Source: Callorhinus ursinus | Taxonomy: Eukaryota; Chordata; Mammalia; Carnivora; Otariidae | DNA: 64,000 nucleotides | Reading direction: 5' to 3' | NCBI RefSeq assembly: GCF_003265705.1 | Contig: NW_020313044.1 | Span: 1,094,463 to 1,158,462 of the forward strand | In this document: positions 32,823 through 45,729 of the stretch, piece after piece | Position numbering within the stretch: the stretch's first letter is position 1 | Layout: each line of letters begins with the position of its first letter | Translations under genes and position numbers: made by a program | Notes under the pieces: model-generated | What the model was told of the DNA's origin: nothing | What the model saw: the letters and a program-made list of their open reading frames with translations, nothing else | Databases searched by the model: none

Positions 32823-35800
32823 ATGGCACTAAATGCATATCTTTCAATTGTTACCCTGAATGTAAATGGGCTAAATGCCCCAATCAAAAGACACAGGCTA
32901 TCAGATTGGATTAAAAAACAAGACCCATTGATATGCTGTCTGCAAGAGACTCATTTTAGACCCAAAGACACCCCCAGATTGAAAGTGAGGGGGTGGAAAA
33001 CCATTTATCATGCTAATGGACACCAAAAGAAAGCTGGGGTGGCAATCCTTCTATCAGACAAATTAGATTTTAAGACAAAGACTGTAATAAGAAATGAAGA
33101 AGGACACTATATCCTACTTGAAGGGTCTATACAACAAGAAGATCTAACAGTTACAAATATCTATGCCCCTAACATGGGAGCAGCCAAATATATAAGGCAA
33201 TTAATAACAAAAGCAAAGAAACACATTGACTACAATACAATAATAGTGGGGGACTTTAACACCCCCCTGACTGAAATGGACAGATCATCTAAGCAAAAGA
33301 TCAACAAGGAAATAAAGACTTTAAATGACACACTGGACCAAATGGACTTCACAGACATATTCAGAACATTCCATCCCAAAGGAACGGAATACACATTCTT
33401 CTCTAGTGCCCATGGAACATTCTCCAGAATTGATCACATCGTAGGTCACAAATCAGGTCTCAACCGGTACCAAAAGATTGGGATTATTCCCTGCATATTT
33501 TCAGACCACAATGCTTTGAAACTAGAACTCAATCACAAGAGGAAAGTCGGAAAGAACTCAAATACATGGAGGCTAAAGAGCATCCTACTAAAGAATGAGT
33601 GGGTCAACCAGGAAATTAAAGAAGAATTTAAAAAATTCATGGAAACCAATGAAAATGAAAACAGAACTGTTCAAAATCTTTGGGATGCAGCAAAGGCAGT
33701 CCTAAGAGGAAAGTCTATAGCAATACAAGCCTTTCTCAAGAAACAAGAAAGGTCTCAAATACACAACCTAACCCTATACCTAAAGGAGCTAGAGAAAAAA
33801 CAGCAAATAAAGCCTAAACCCAGCAGGAGAAGAGAAATCATAAAGATCAGAGCAGAAATCAATGAACTAGAAACCAAAAGAACAGTAGAACAGATCAATG
33901 AAACTAGGAGCTGGTTCTTTGAAAGAATTAACAAGATTGATAAACCCCTGGCCAGACATATCAAAAAGAAAAGAGAAAGGACCCAAATCAACAAAATCAT
34001 GAATGAAAGAGGAGAGATCACAACCAACACCAAAGACATACAAACAATTATAAGAACATATTATGAGCAACTCTATGCCAGCAAATTAGATAACCTGGAA
34101 GAAATGGATGCATTCCTAGAGATGTATCAACTACCAAAATTGAACCAGGAAGAAATAGAAAACCTGAACAGACCATAACCACTAAGGAAATTGAAGCTGT
34201 CATCAAAAATCTCCCAAAAAACAAAAGCCCAGGGCCAGATGGCTTCCCAGGGGAATTCTACCAAACATTTAAAGAAGAATTAATACCTATTCTCCTGAAA
34301 CTGTTCCAAAAAATAGAAATGGAAGGAAAACTGCCAAACTCATTTTATGAGGCCACCATGACCTTGATCCCCAAACCAGACAAAGACCCCATAAAAAAGG
34401 AGAATTACAGACCATATCCTTGATGAACATGGATGCAAAAATTCCCACCAAAATACTAGCCAATAAGATCCAACAGTACATTAAAAGGATTATTCACCAC
34501 GACCAAGTGGGATTTATCCCTGGGCTGCAAGGTTCAACATTCACAAATCAATCAACGTGATACAATATATTAACAAAGAAAGAACAAGAATCATATGATC
34601 CTCTCAATAGATGCAGAAAAAGCATTTGACAAAGTACAGCATCCTTTCTTGATCAAAACTCTTCAGAGTATAGGGATAGAGGGTACATACCTCAATATCA
34701 TAAAAGCCATCTACGAAAAACCTACAGCGAATATCATTCTCAATGGGGAAAAGCTGAGAGCTTTCCCCCTAAGGTCAGGAACGCGGCAGGGATGTCCACT
34801 ATCACCACTGCTATTCAACATAGTATTAGAAGTCCTAGCCACAGCAATCAGACAACAAAAAGAAATCAAAGGCATCCAAATCGGCAGAGAGGAAGTCAAA
34901 CTCTCACTCTTTGCAGATGATATGATACTTTATGTGGAAAACCCAAAAGACTCCCCCCCAAAACTGCTAGAACTCATACAGGAATTCAGTAAAGTGGCAG
35001 GATATAAAATCAATGCACAGAAATCAGTGGCATTCCTATACACCAACAACAAGACAGAAGAAAGAGAAATTAAGGAGTCGATCCCATTTACAATTGCACC
35101 CAAAACCATAAGATACCTAGGAATAAATCTAACCAAAGAGGCAAAGAATCTGTACTCAGAAAACTATAAAATACTCATGAAAAAAATTGAGGAAGACACA
35201 AAGAAATGGAAAAACATTCCATGCTCATGGATTGGAAGAACATTGTGAAGATGTCAATGCTATCTAGAGCAATTCACACATTCAATGCAATCCCCATCCA
35301 AATACCATCCACTTTTTTCAAAGAAATGGAACAAAGAATCCTAAAATTTGTATGGAACCAGAAGAGACCCCGAATAGCCAGAGGAATGTTGAAAAACCAA
35401 AGCAAAGCCGGCGGCATCACAATTCCAGACTTAAAGCTCTATTACAAAGCTGTCATCATCAAGACAGTATGATACTGGCACAAAAACAGACACATCGATC
35501 AATGGAACAGAATAGAGAGCCCAGAAAGGGACCCTCAACTCTATGGTCAACTTATCTTTGACAAAGCAGGAAAGAATGTCCAATGGAAAAAAGACAGTCT
35601 CTTCAACAAATGGTGTTGGGAAAATTGGACAGCCACATGCAGAAGAGTGAAACTGGACCATTTCCTTACACCACACACAAAAATAGACTCCAAATGGTTG
35701 AAAGACCTAAACGTGAGACAGGAGTCCATCAAAATCCTAAAGGAGAACACAGGCAGCAACCTCTTCGACCTCAGCCACAGCAACTTCTTCCTAGAAACAT

Positions 35801-36653
35801 CGCCAAAGGCAAAGAAGGCAAGGGCAAAAATGAACTATTGGGATTTCATCAAGATAAAAAGCTTCTGCACAGCAAATGAAACCGTCCACAAAACCAAAAA
35901 GTCCACCACCAAAACCAAAACCAAAAACCAACCGACAGAATGGGAGAAAATAGTTGCAAATGACATATCAGATAAAGGGCTAGTATCCAAAATCTATAAA
36001 GAACTTATCAAACTCAACACCCAAAGAACAAATAACCCAATCAAGAAATGGGCAGAAGACATGAACAGACATTTTTCCAAAGAAGACATCCCATGGCCAA
36101 CAGACACATGAAAAAGTGCTCAACATCGCTCGGCATCAGGGAAATCCAAATCAAAACCACAATGAGATAGCACCTCACACCAGTCAGAATGGCTAAAATT
36201 AACAAGTCAGGAAACGACAGATGTTGGCGGGGATGTGGAGAAGGGGGAACCCTCCTACACTGTTAGTGGGAATGCAAGCTGGTGCAATCACTCTGGAAAA
36301 CAGTATGGAAGTTCCTCCAAAAGTTGAAAATAGAGCTACCATAGGATCCAGCAATTGCACTACTGGGTATTTACCCCCAAGATACAAATGTAGGGATCCG
36401 AAGGGGTACGTGCACCCCTATGTTTATAGCAGCAATGTCCACAATAGCCAAACTGTGGAAAGAGCCAAGATGTCCATCGACAGATGAATGGATAAAGAAG
36501 AGGTGGTATATATACACAATGGAATATTATGCAGCCATCGAAAGAAATGAGATCTTGCCATTTGCAACGACGTGGATGGAACTCGAGGGTGTTATGCTGA
36601 GTGAAATAAGTCAATCAGAGAAAGACATGTATCCTATGACTTCACTGATATGA
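32823..36653 (+). pseudogene. L1 ORF2 (endonuclease and reverse transcriptase), broken
   Basis: ORF2p nicks target DNA and reverse-transcribes L1 RNA. The first 451 codons (32823-34178) are intact and hold the APE-type endonuclease: LNVNGL (N15), QETH (E42), NIYAPN, GDFNTPL and the C-terminal SDH. A single-base loss at about 34176 ends the frame. A second similar loss near 34411 and other changes follow. The RT frame reopens at 34595-35248 with [11 protein letters not shown], the [11 protein letters not shown] block and the catalytic FADD at 34910-34921. A few-base deletion near 35232 breaks it again. The rest is spread over frames (35352-35561, 35647-36111, 36420-36653), ending in the usual carboxy sequence (MYPMTSLI). 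The TATATACACA stretch near 36508 is unexpanded here. Confidence 0.95.
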
Positions 36654-37110
36654 GGAATTCTTAATCTCAGGAAACAAACTGAGGGTTGCTGGAGTGGTGG
36701 GGGGGTGGGAGGGATGGGTGGCTAGGTGATAGACATTGGGCAGGGTATGTTCTATGGTGAGCACTGTGAATTGTGCAAGACTGTTGAATCACAGATCTGT
36801 ACCTCTGAAACAAATAATGCAATATATGGTAAGAAAAAAAAAGAAGAAGAAGATAGCAGGAGGGGAAGAATGAAGGGGAGTAAATCGGAGGGGGAGACGA
36901 ACCATGAGAGACGATGGACTCTGAAAAACAAACTGAGGGTTCTAGAGGGGAGGGGGGTGGGGGGATGGGTTAGTCTGATGGTGGGTATTAAAGAGGGCAC
37001 GTTCTGCGTTGAGCACTGGGTGTTATGCACAAACAACGAATCATGGAACACTACATCAAAAACTAATGATGTAATGTATGTTGATTAACATAACAATAAA
37101 AAATTTAAAG
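36654..37110 (+). other. Doubled L1 3'UTR
   Basis: Unit A (about 36655-36832) and unit B (about 36845-37105) are diverged copies of one module. Each has AAACAAACTGAGGGTT, a G-rich run, TGAT(G)G and GAGCACTG, and each ends at an (A)ATGTAATGTATG/ATGCAATATATG motif. An A-rich AAGAAGAAGAAGAT spacer joins them. The 9978 and 17564 elements share this layout. Confidence 0.88.
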
Positions 37111-37126
37111 AAAAAAAAGAAAAAGC

Positions 37127-37171
37127 AGAACACATGCAGAAACTCAGAAAAAAAATTTTTTTTAAAAGAAA
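37127..37171 (+). other. Possible 3' transduced segment and second A tract
   Basis: After the first A-rich end, GCAGAACACATGCAGAAACTC (37127-37147) is followed by another A/T-rich run before the target duplication. This is the pattern of L1 readthrough using a downstream poly(A) signal, but it could also be old flanking or tail sequence. Confidence 0.35.
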
Positions 37172-37190
37172 AGAAAGGAAGGCCCTGGAG

Positions 37191-37594
37191 AAAAATAGCT
37201 CAAATGTCTTTTCACCAAGAATTAATTGATTGACTAATTAATTCCAAATAGCATCACTATTTACACTTAGTAAAAACTAAAACTAAAAACTAAAACTAAA
37301 ACTAAAAATCAAGTAGATATACAATATGTTTACTAATCATTTCTGTAGTTAGATGTTTAGATTGCCTCAAAGTTTTCCATATTATAAGTGCACTGTGATA
37401 AAACTTTGTACTTTGGATTATTTCTTTATGCCAGATTCCTAAAAGTGGATCTGTCAGGTCAAAGGTTATAAACATTTTTACTATGCCTGATATTCTTGAT
37501 GAATTCTTCAGTATCTTTTGGCTCTGGGGTATTAGAATTCTACTGCTAAAAATGGAATCCCCTCCTGGTAAACATTCTTTAAGGCAGACAGATT
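37191..37594. other. Unique DNA with a (CTAAAA)n tract
   Basis: A short ACTAAAA-type simple repeat at about 37270-37310. Otherwise nothing recognised. Confidence 0.5.
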
Positions 37595-37750
37595 AGTAAG
37601 AAATAGTCAAGGAAGCACACTCCAGGAATCCCAGTTCTATCACTTGCTTACTGTGTGGACATAAACAAGTTACTGAACCCTTCTGAGACAATGTACGTAA
37701 AGCACTGGGTCTGGCACAAAGTGAGGGCTCAAAAATGCTAATCACTGTTG
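37595..37750 (+). repeat. MIR
   Basis: CCCAGTTCTATCACTTGCTT, AACAAGTTACTGAACCCTTC and GTAAAGCACTGGGTCTGGCA follow MIR order. Confidence 0.65.
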
Positions 37751-37954
37751 TCTTTAGATTACTAAAAAGGATATGAATCATAATTCAAAAAGCCAAGAAT
37801 TATCCTCAAATAACAGAGTAAGAATAAACATAAAACAAATGACAAAATAATACTCTTTTACCTAGATTATAAGTAAGCAGCTTCATTTACTATGAATGCT
37901 ATTCACATCACTGTGGTTATTACATATAAATAAAAATAAATACCATTTTAATGA

Positions 37955-38345
37955 GTGCTTATTCTCTTTAAAAGCTTTACATACACAGTCCCATTTAAGA
38001 CTCACAACAACCCTATATGGTGGTAATAACAATAACAACAACAGCTAATACTTTCCAACTGCTTTTACTATGTGTCATGCATGGTTCTAGGTAATAACAT
38101 TAATCCTTATACAACCTGTGAAAAGGGACTTCTCATTTTACTATTATTCTCATTTTACAGACAATATAATCAAGGCACACAAAGGTTAAATAACCTGTCC
38201 AAGATTATATAGCAATAAGGTAGGTATCATTATGCCCATTTTATGGATAAGAAAACTGAGACTTATGATAATTACCTGTAAAGGTAAGTAACTAGGCCAA
38301 GCTTTGAACCAATATCTGTGAGACCATCAAGTCACAAGCTCTTAT
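37955..38345 (-). repeat. Two adjacent MIR copies
   Basis: Antisense MIR motifs occur repeatedly: CCCATTTAAGACTCACAACA (about 37991), TCTCATTTTACAGACAATA (38150) with ACCTGTCCAAGATTATA, then GCCCATTTTATGGATAAG (38234). At least two copies are present. Confidence 0.6.
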
Positions 38346-40404
38346 TCTGCCACCTTTATATGGATTCACTTGTACAGAGAACACCCTGCACAAGATAGCA
38401 AATGTTTAAGGTTGGCTTCCCTCATTCCCACCTTCTTTTGCCTTCAGCTGTGGTAAACTGAGAATGGCTTCATTTGAACACTGCCTCTGAGAAGAATATA
38501 ATTGGGAAGACAACCCTCATGCAAAAGCCCATATAATGAAAGGTGTCTTTAAGTGGATTCTTTCCCTCTCCTGACACATTATCTGCTGCAGTCCTAGCAT
38601 GCATCCCTCAGAGTTTCTAATGCCTACCTTTCAGATACTTGGCGATTCCTAATGAGGTTCTTCTGGCAAAGCTGCTTCAAAAGATTTTTGGAGTGCCTCA
38701 GAAAGCCCTCAAAATTCTCACCAGTGGGAGAAACAAAGCTGTTTCAAGCCTCCCAAAACACCTTGAAAATATTCACATTTGCAAAGGGACTGAACCCACA
38801 GGAAGAAAGCTGGATTAAACTCCTAACTCTTGAATGAACTAATTGTTTAATCATGAACAAATTATTTCCCTTCCCTGTGCCTCAGTTTCCTCTCCTGTGA
38901 TGAGAAGTTGGATTAGCTGGTTTTCCAGGGCCACTAAGAGCTCTGATTCAAGGAAGAAAACAAACGTGAACTTGGGAGTCTATAGCAGTGAAATCCCAGG
39001 AGGGCAAGAGTTGTATGAAAGCCCAAAGCTCAGAATAGATTTGCAACCATTAACCAAGACCTGCCAGGGCTGGATTAAATCCCACAGTAGGGGCAGTGCC
39101 CTGAGATTCAGAGTTAAGAATGTGAGTCCTTTGAGAAATTATTTAATGTGGAGTTGAAGGATTCGGTGGAGTGAGAAATGCAGGCAGTGGCAAAGGAATA
39201 AATCCTGTTCACCTTTGCAGGGCAGAGCTAAGCAGCATCCAAATCCCTTTCCTATTTTTTCCCCCCCGTGCTAAAGACAGGAGCAAAGACAGGATCCTGC
39301 TGCCACCTTGTGGCACACTGGGCAGTTTAGAAAGAAGGGTTTACTTAATCTGGGTCCCCCAGTCTAAATGCCCCTCAGGAGACCACAGCCTCCTCCTCCC
39401 TTACAATTACAGAGTCTGATAACTCATGGAAACACTTTCAACCCTATTATCTCATTTCATTCTCCCAACAACTATGTGGAATAGTGGGAAGAAGTTAAAG
39501 CTCCATTTTAAGAAAGAAGAAACTACATCACTTGCCTAAAGTCACACAGTTACTAACAGGTAGTCAGAATTTGCACCCACACCTCCTGACTCTGAATCAG
39601 GCGATTTGTTGACTCCATTGTGCAGGGTGGGGATGAAACAGGTTTAGGTATGCTCTCTCTAGGACTAGGAATTTGACAGAGGGAGGTTTATGAAGAGGAA
39701 AGCTCAATTGGCCAAAGACTGTAATTAGGCTGCATGTCTATAGAAAAAGGCATCCAAATAAGTCTGGATTCCTGCCTTCCTTCCTAGTAGCACATTCTTG
39801 GCTAACATCTCTGGGCCTCTCCAGCTGCTCCACCTTCCTCGGCTCCCCGGCCCAGACCAGCCATGGCGGCTCAAGACTTATTTATAGCTAAAAGCTGAAC
39901 ACCAAGTGGATCCCAGTCAAGGGAGTCACAACACCCAGAAATCCACAAGAACTACTGGGAGTGCTGTTCTGTTCCTGCATTAGAGCTCATAATATTGGTG
40001 GCTCAGTTCAAATTTTCTTGTAAGTTTCAGAGGGAAGCCCAGTTGGCTTGTCCCATAATGGTGTCATGCTCACTGAAACCTGAAGGGCAAAGTTGGGGTT
40101 GTAGGATTCATCAACTGGCATATAGGTATGGCCTCAAATTAATCTGAGACTTTCCAGTTTCTCCAAGGCAACCATAACTTCTCTGATATAGAATTGCGAA
40201 GCCCAGTGCCTGAACTTCCCACTACCATAGATATTCCTTTAGTTTCACTCATTTATTCATTCACTAAGTGAATAGAGCACATTCACTAAATGAAAAGGAC
40301 ACTGTGACAAACCCTTTAAGACTTTGTTGCCTAGTGGTGAAAAGAGGGAAATAAGGAAAGAAAATCATTATAACTGCATGTGAGATGTAAATATTAAGTG
40401 TCTG
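38346..40404. other. Unique DNA with two MIR fragments
   Basis: Plus-strand MIR at about 38815-38950 (CTGTGCCTCAGTTTCCTCTC) and antisense MIR at about 39425-39625 (CACTTGCCTAAAGTCACACA). ORFs at 38652-38837 and 38843-39157 have no family match that I recognise. Confidence 0.45.
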
Positions 40405-40590
40405 AGGGGCGCCTGGGTGGCTCAGTCAGTTAATTGTCTGACTCTTGGTTTCAGCTCAGGTCATGATCTCATGGGTCCTGGGATCAAGCCTGGTGTCCCA
40501 CTCTGCACTCACTGGGGAGTCTGCTTAAAGATTATCTCCATCTGCCTCTCCCCCACCTCCCTAACAGATGAATCTTTTTAAAAAAAAGGG
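40405..40590 (+). mobile_element. Can-SINE
   Basis: GGGGCGCCTGGGTGGCTCAG head, diverged body (CTGACTCTTGGTTTCAGCTC) and an A/G-rich end (AAAAAAAGGGGGGGGG). No clean target duplication seen. Confidence 0.92.
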
Positions 40591-40594
40591 GGGG

Positions 40595-40690
40595 GGTTGT
40601 GAGAGTCAAGTGATATAAATGTATGCAAAGCACCTGGCTTTGTGCCCAACACATGGTAAAGACTTAATAAACAGCCACTGATATTCTTCA
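40595..40690 (+). repeat. MIR 3' fragment
   Basis: AAAGCACCTGGCTTTGTGCC followed by ACACATGGTAAAGACTTAAT resembles the MIR 3' end. Confidence 0.5.
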
Positions 40691-40699
40691 TTATCTCTA

Positions 40700-41020
40700 T
40701 GCCTTTGATCATGTTTCCTTTGCCAGACATTCCCTTCACCTTCTCAAACTGTTTTACCCCTATTTCTCCTTTAGAGCCATCACAAGTCTCTTCACTTGAG
40801 TGCCTCAGGTTATGCTAGCTGTCGCCCCGTGAGTGCTCAGAACTTTTGTTCACATCTCCTTTACTGTATTCATGTGATATCAATATGTATTTGTTTGTAA
40901 GTCTGTCTTTCAGGTCTGAGAGACTCCAGAGGACAGAAGCTAGGTCTTACTCATTCTGCCCTGGCACCTAACAATAGTATATGACTCAGCATATGAAATT
41001 ATTATTAAATAAAAAATTGT
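40700..41020 (+). repeat. L2 3' fragment
   Basis: Pyrimidine-rich L2-like sequence (TTTCCTTTGCCAGACATTCC) followed by AGGACAGAAGCTAGGTCTTA and CCTGGCACCTAACAATAG, the L2 3' order. Confidence 0.55.
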
Positions 41021-41357
41021 ATTTGAGCTAAACCTTAAATCAATAAATAGCAATTAAAGTATATCTTTGGATGGCTTTCTGAATGTGAATGCTAACTTAT
41101 TAATGTTGTACATGAAATTACCGGAACCCATGAGGATTGATTATCAAGGATTAACCTCTAATATGAACTGACTGGACCAAAGCGGGTCAAAATTTTATTA
41201 TGGGAGGTTAGGGGTGGATGTGTAGATAAATGAAAGGATCCTGGAACCCAGGTGACAGCTCAGGAAATGGGTGCAGGACTTCCTTGGGTAGCCAGGGACA
41301 TTTTGGGAGCATTCAGTGGGGAAGTGAAAGGAATCACTTTAAGAGTAGATAAGAGAG

Positions 41358-41546
41358 ACGGGGCACCTGGACGGCTCAGTCAGTTAAGTGTCTGCCTTCG
41401 GTTCAGGTCATGATCCCAGGGTTCTGGGATTGCGCCCCTCATCGGGCTCCCTGCACAGTGGAGACCCTGCTTCTCCCTCTCCTTCTGCTGCTCCCCTTGC
41501 TTGTTCTTTCTCTCTCTCTCTCTGTCAAATAAATAAATTTTTTTAA
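41358..41546 (+). mobile_element. Can-SINE just upstream of the GAPDH retrocopy
   Basis: Complete SINE flanked by AAGAGTAGATAAGAGAG (41341-41357) and AAGAGTATATAAGAGAG (41547-41563), one change apart. Confidence 0.94.
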
Positions 41547-41563
41547 AAGAGTATATAAGAGAG

Positions 41564-42853
<1,290 letters not shown>

Positions 42854-43129
42854 GAGAGAGTGGGTGAGAGAGATTGAAGGATCGAAAAAAAGAGGAAGAT
42901 AAAAGAGAAATATCACAATTTTTCCATCAAGGTCCTAAAAGGAAGACAATACAACCTCTCATGTAGAAGGTCATCATGTACTCTAGAAGAGTCAATCTAG
43001 ATTAGAGCATTCTGCCTGCTGGTGATGAAACCATTCTTTATCTGCTGAGAAGCAATTTTATCTTTCATCACAACAGAAAAAGAAGTCTCCAAATCCTTTT
43101 AAGGTACCTTTATTCCTTCAAATATTTTT
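42854..43129. other. Unique intergenic sequence
   Basis: Purine-rich immediately after the retrocopy; nothing recognised beyond. Confidence 0.4.
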
Positions 43130-43720
43130 CTGGTGTCACTGACCTTCTCCAGCTCCAATTACATGATATTGTCCCACAGCTTACCACTAATGCTCTATTC
43201 ATTGTTCAGCCTTTTTTCAGTCTTTTTTTTTCTGTGCTTTATTTTGGATAGCTTCCATCGTTATGCCTTCAAGTATCTAATCTGTTTTTCTACTGTGTCT
43301 AATCTATTAATCCCATCCAACATACTTCTCATCTCAAATATTTTTATTTCCTAAATTTGGGTCTTTGTTTTATAGCTTCCATTTTTTCACCTTGTTATAC
43401 TCACCTTTTCTTCCACCTCTTTAACAAGTGAAGCATATTTATAATAGCTGTTTTAATATCTTTGTCTACTAATTCTATGCTCTCATCTCTGGAATTCTAT
43501 TTCTATTAATGGAATTTTATCCATGTTATGAATGTATGATCCTGTTTCTTGGCATGTCCTGTAATTTTTCATTAGAAGCCAGACATTATGTCATTTCCTT
43601 TCCTTTAGAGATCACAATCATGTGATAACTGTTGTCCAATGTCTAAAATACTGTTTTATATATCTTCTTGGGTTTTTTTGGTCATTTAAGGTGAGAAATA
43701 AATTCTCTTCCTGATACTCT
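43130..43720 (-). mobile_element. Ancient L1M/HAL1-type ORF1 remnant
   Basis: Antisense to ancient L1 ORF1: CTGTGCTTTATTTTGGATAG, TATTAATCCCATCCAACATA, AATAGCTGTTTTAATATCTT and AGAAGCCAGACATTATGTCA appear in the consensus order. It is highly diverged, with no usable frame. Confidence 0.65.
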
Positions 43721-44435
43721 GTCATGGCTGGAATTGGAAGGCCTTACAACCCTAAGTAAATTAATGCATTAAGCTTCAATGACTGCTAACATCACAATAA
43801 ATTAGATAATCGGAAATCATTTGTAGAGATAGAGATAATCATGTGCCTCCTGATGACACATCATTTATGAAGTAGTTTTGCAAAAAAAGTATATATCAAA
43901 TTTGAATCTGATCAAGCCTCTAGATGTAACTACCAATTTATAGGATATACAGAAGACAGAGGAATATCTTAAACTACACCACAATGATACAATCAACAAA
44001 ATCAAAATTGCAGGAAACTCTGTAGAACAAACAACCAGTTTTTTTTCAACAATTTAAATTCTAAGAAAACTTAAAAGGCAGAAAGAAAGCTATAGGTTAA
44101 AAGAGACTTAACATATCAATGTAATGTGTGGACCTCATGTGGATACTGATTCAAGCAAATAAACTCTGAGAAAAAATTTAGGATACTTATGAAACAACTG
44201 GAAATTCATATTCAAACCAGACAAGCTAGTTGATGGTATTAAAGAATCATTATTAATTTGTGGTAATGGTATTCCAATTTTTTTTATTATTTTCTCTCTT
44301 AGAGAAACATTCTGGCATATTTATAGATGAAATAATATGATGTTTAATAAGACAGGTCACATATAGGTAATCATAGAAGCTGACTGATACATACATTTGA
44401 AATTTTCTATTATAAAAGAATTTAAAAATTATTCA
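43721..44435. other. Unique AT-rich sequence
   Basis: Nothing recognised. Confidence 0.4.
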
Positions 44436-44452
44436 AGAGTTATAAAATTGAG

Positions 44453-44648
44453 GGCGCCTGGGTGGCTCAGTTGGTTAAGCGACTGCCTTCGGCTCAGGTC
44501 ATGATCCTGGAGTCCCGGGATCGAGTCCCACATTGGGCTCCCTGCTCAGCAGGGAGTCTGCTTCTCCCTCTGAACCTCTTCCCTCTCGTGCTCTCTATCT
44601 CTCATTCTCTCTCTCTCAGATGAATAAATAAAATCTTAAAAAAAAAAA
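44453..44648 (+). mobile_element. Can-SINE
   Basis: Young copy of the CTGGAGTCCCGGGATCGAG subfamily. Exact target duplication AGAGTTATAAAATTGAG at 44436-44452 and 44649-44665. Confidence 0.96.
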
Positions 44649-44679
44649 AGAGTTATAAAATTGAGGTATGGATTTTAAA

Positions 44680-45000
44680 TTTGGCTCTGACACCACTCTG
44701 CTCTGTGCCTATGGACTACTCACTTCTCTCTAGGCTTCAGCTCTCTCTATAAAATATGACATATAAAACCCATCCCAATATACTTTCCATTATATCCACT
44801 TATGACCTATGTGATAAGGGAAAGTTACTTAAACTTTTTAAGCTTCAGTTTCCTTACCTATAAAAGGCAATGAAAGTGGTAGCAAATTTTTAGGGCTACT
44901 ATGTGGGTTAAGTTAGGTAATGTATGTTAAAGCCCACATCATAGTGCCTGGTACAAAGTAAGCACTCAGTAATTATCATCTATTATCATTATTAGTATTA
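44680..45000 (+). repeat. MIR copies
   Basis: A fragment at about 44680-44760, then a clearer copy at 44800-45000: GGGAAAGTTACTTAAAC, CTTCAGTTTCCTTACCTATA and ATAGTGCCTGGTACAAAGTA. Confidence 0.65.
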
Positions 45001-45419
45001 TTATTATCTTGCTGCATCTAAAAGATACTAATGGTTGAATTCTGTACACTTTTTTAAATTACTCTATATTTTACTTTCTTATCCCTTCCTTCTCCATATC
45101 TTCTTTCTGAAACTTTCCCTCTAAAATTCTATAGAACAATGTGCCCAATGGCACAAGCCAGGAGAGAAAGAGCTTGGCTCTCCTTCCCAGGGAGAGTCAC
45201 TGCTGTGGGCCTGGAAAAATGGAGGTGCCACTTTCATCATATTCAGAATATAGTATGCAGCTGCTCTTCTGGTATGCCACACATCCTGAGGTTGCTCCCA
45301 AGGGCTAAAAACAGAGCTCAGGCGATCAGCCCATTGCAGCCAAGATCATTCTTTTTCAAGGTGGCCCCATTTCAAATAAAATGGGCACTTTATATGTATC
45401 CCTTTTCTAGCTAAGAGTT
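45001..45419. other. Unique intergenic sequence
   Basis: A 91-codon open frame at 45139-45414 has no recognised family and is probably chance. Confidence 0.4.
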
Positions 45420-45540
45420 GGTCTTCCCTCCCAGTTTGTGGCCTACTTGAGGACAAGGACTGTGTCTAGTTTATCTTTAGAGCTTATGCTCCTAGCTAAG
45501 TATCTGGGACAGAGCAGGTACTCAGTTCTTGCTGCATGAG
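45420..45540 (+). repeat. L2 3' end
   Basis: TTGAGGACAAGGACTGTGTC and GGGACAGAGCAGGTACTCAG follow the L2 3' pattern. Confidence 0.55.
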
Positions 45541-45729
45541 GAAATTACTTGTCTATTCTTTTATTTGGAGTGGGGCAGAAACAGGAAAGGAACATGGATA
45601 GACATGCAGAAAACCAATGTTGGATGGATCTTTCTAACAGTCTTTATCAAGGAGTACAAACTTGTTCATAACTTCCAACTCATTTCTTCTCTTTATTTCC
45701 CACTACTCATCTTCTCATAACTTTCCTCC

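Larger units (their letters stand above)
29851..37126 (+). mobile_element. Nearly full-length LINE-1, inactive
   Basis: A non-LTR retrotransposon with all parts in order: 5'UTR from GGGGGTGGAGCAGGATGGCG, ORF1 (about 31662-32741), a spacer of 81 bases, ORF2 (32823-36653), a doubled 3'UTR and an A-rich end. It is disabled by loss of the ORF1 ATG, a SINE in ORF1, and several frameshifts and stops in both ORFs. It is the reference copy against which the other L1 pieces in the window can be aligned. Confidence 0.96.
29733..37190 (+). repeat. SINE plus near full-length L1 within one target duplication
   Basis: AGAAAGGAAGGCCCTGGAG at 29733-29751 recurs exactly at 37172-37190. Between them lie a short SINE and a complete L1. 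As at 9772-12199, the L1 appears to have landed in the SINE's A-rich tail. Its own duplication is approximately AAATTTTAAAAAGAA (29837-29851) versus an expanded form at 37149-37170. Confidence 0.85.

Noticed and set aside
32823..34178. Host endonuclease gene
   Set aside because: It is the endonuclease part of L1 ORF2, within a complete L1 structure.
43133..43354. 73-codon hydrophobic ORF
   Set aside because: It is antisense to an ancient L1 ORF1 remnant.
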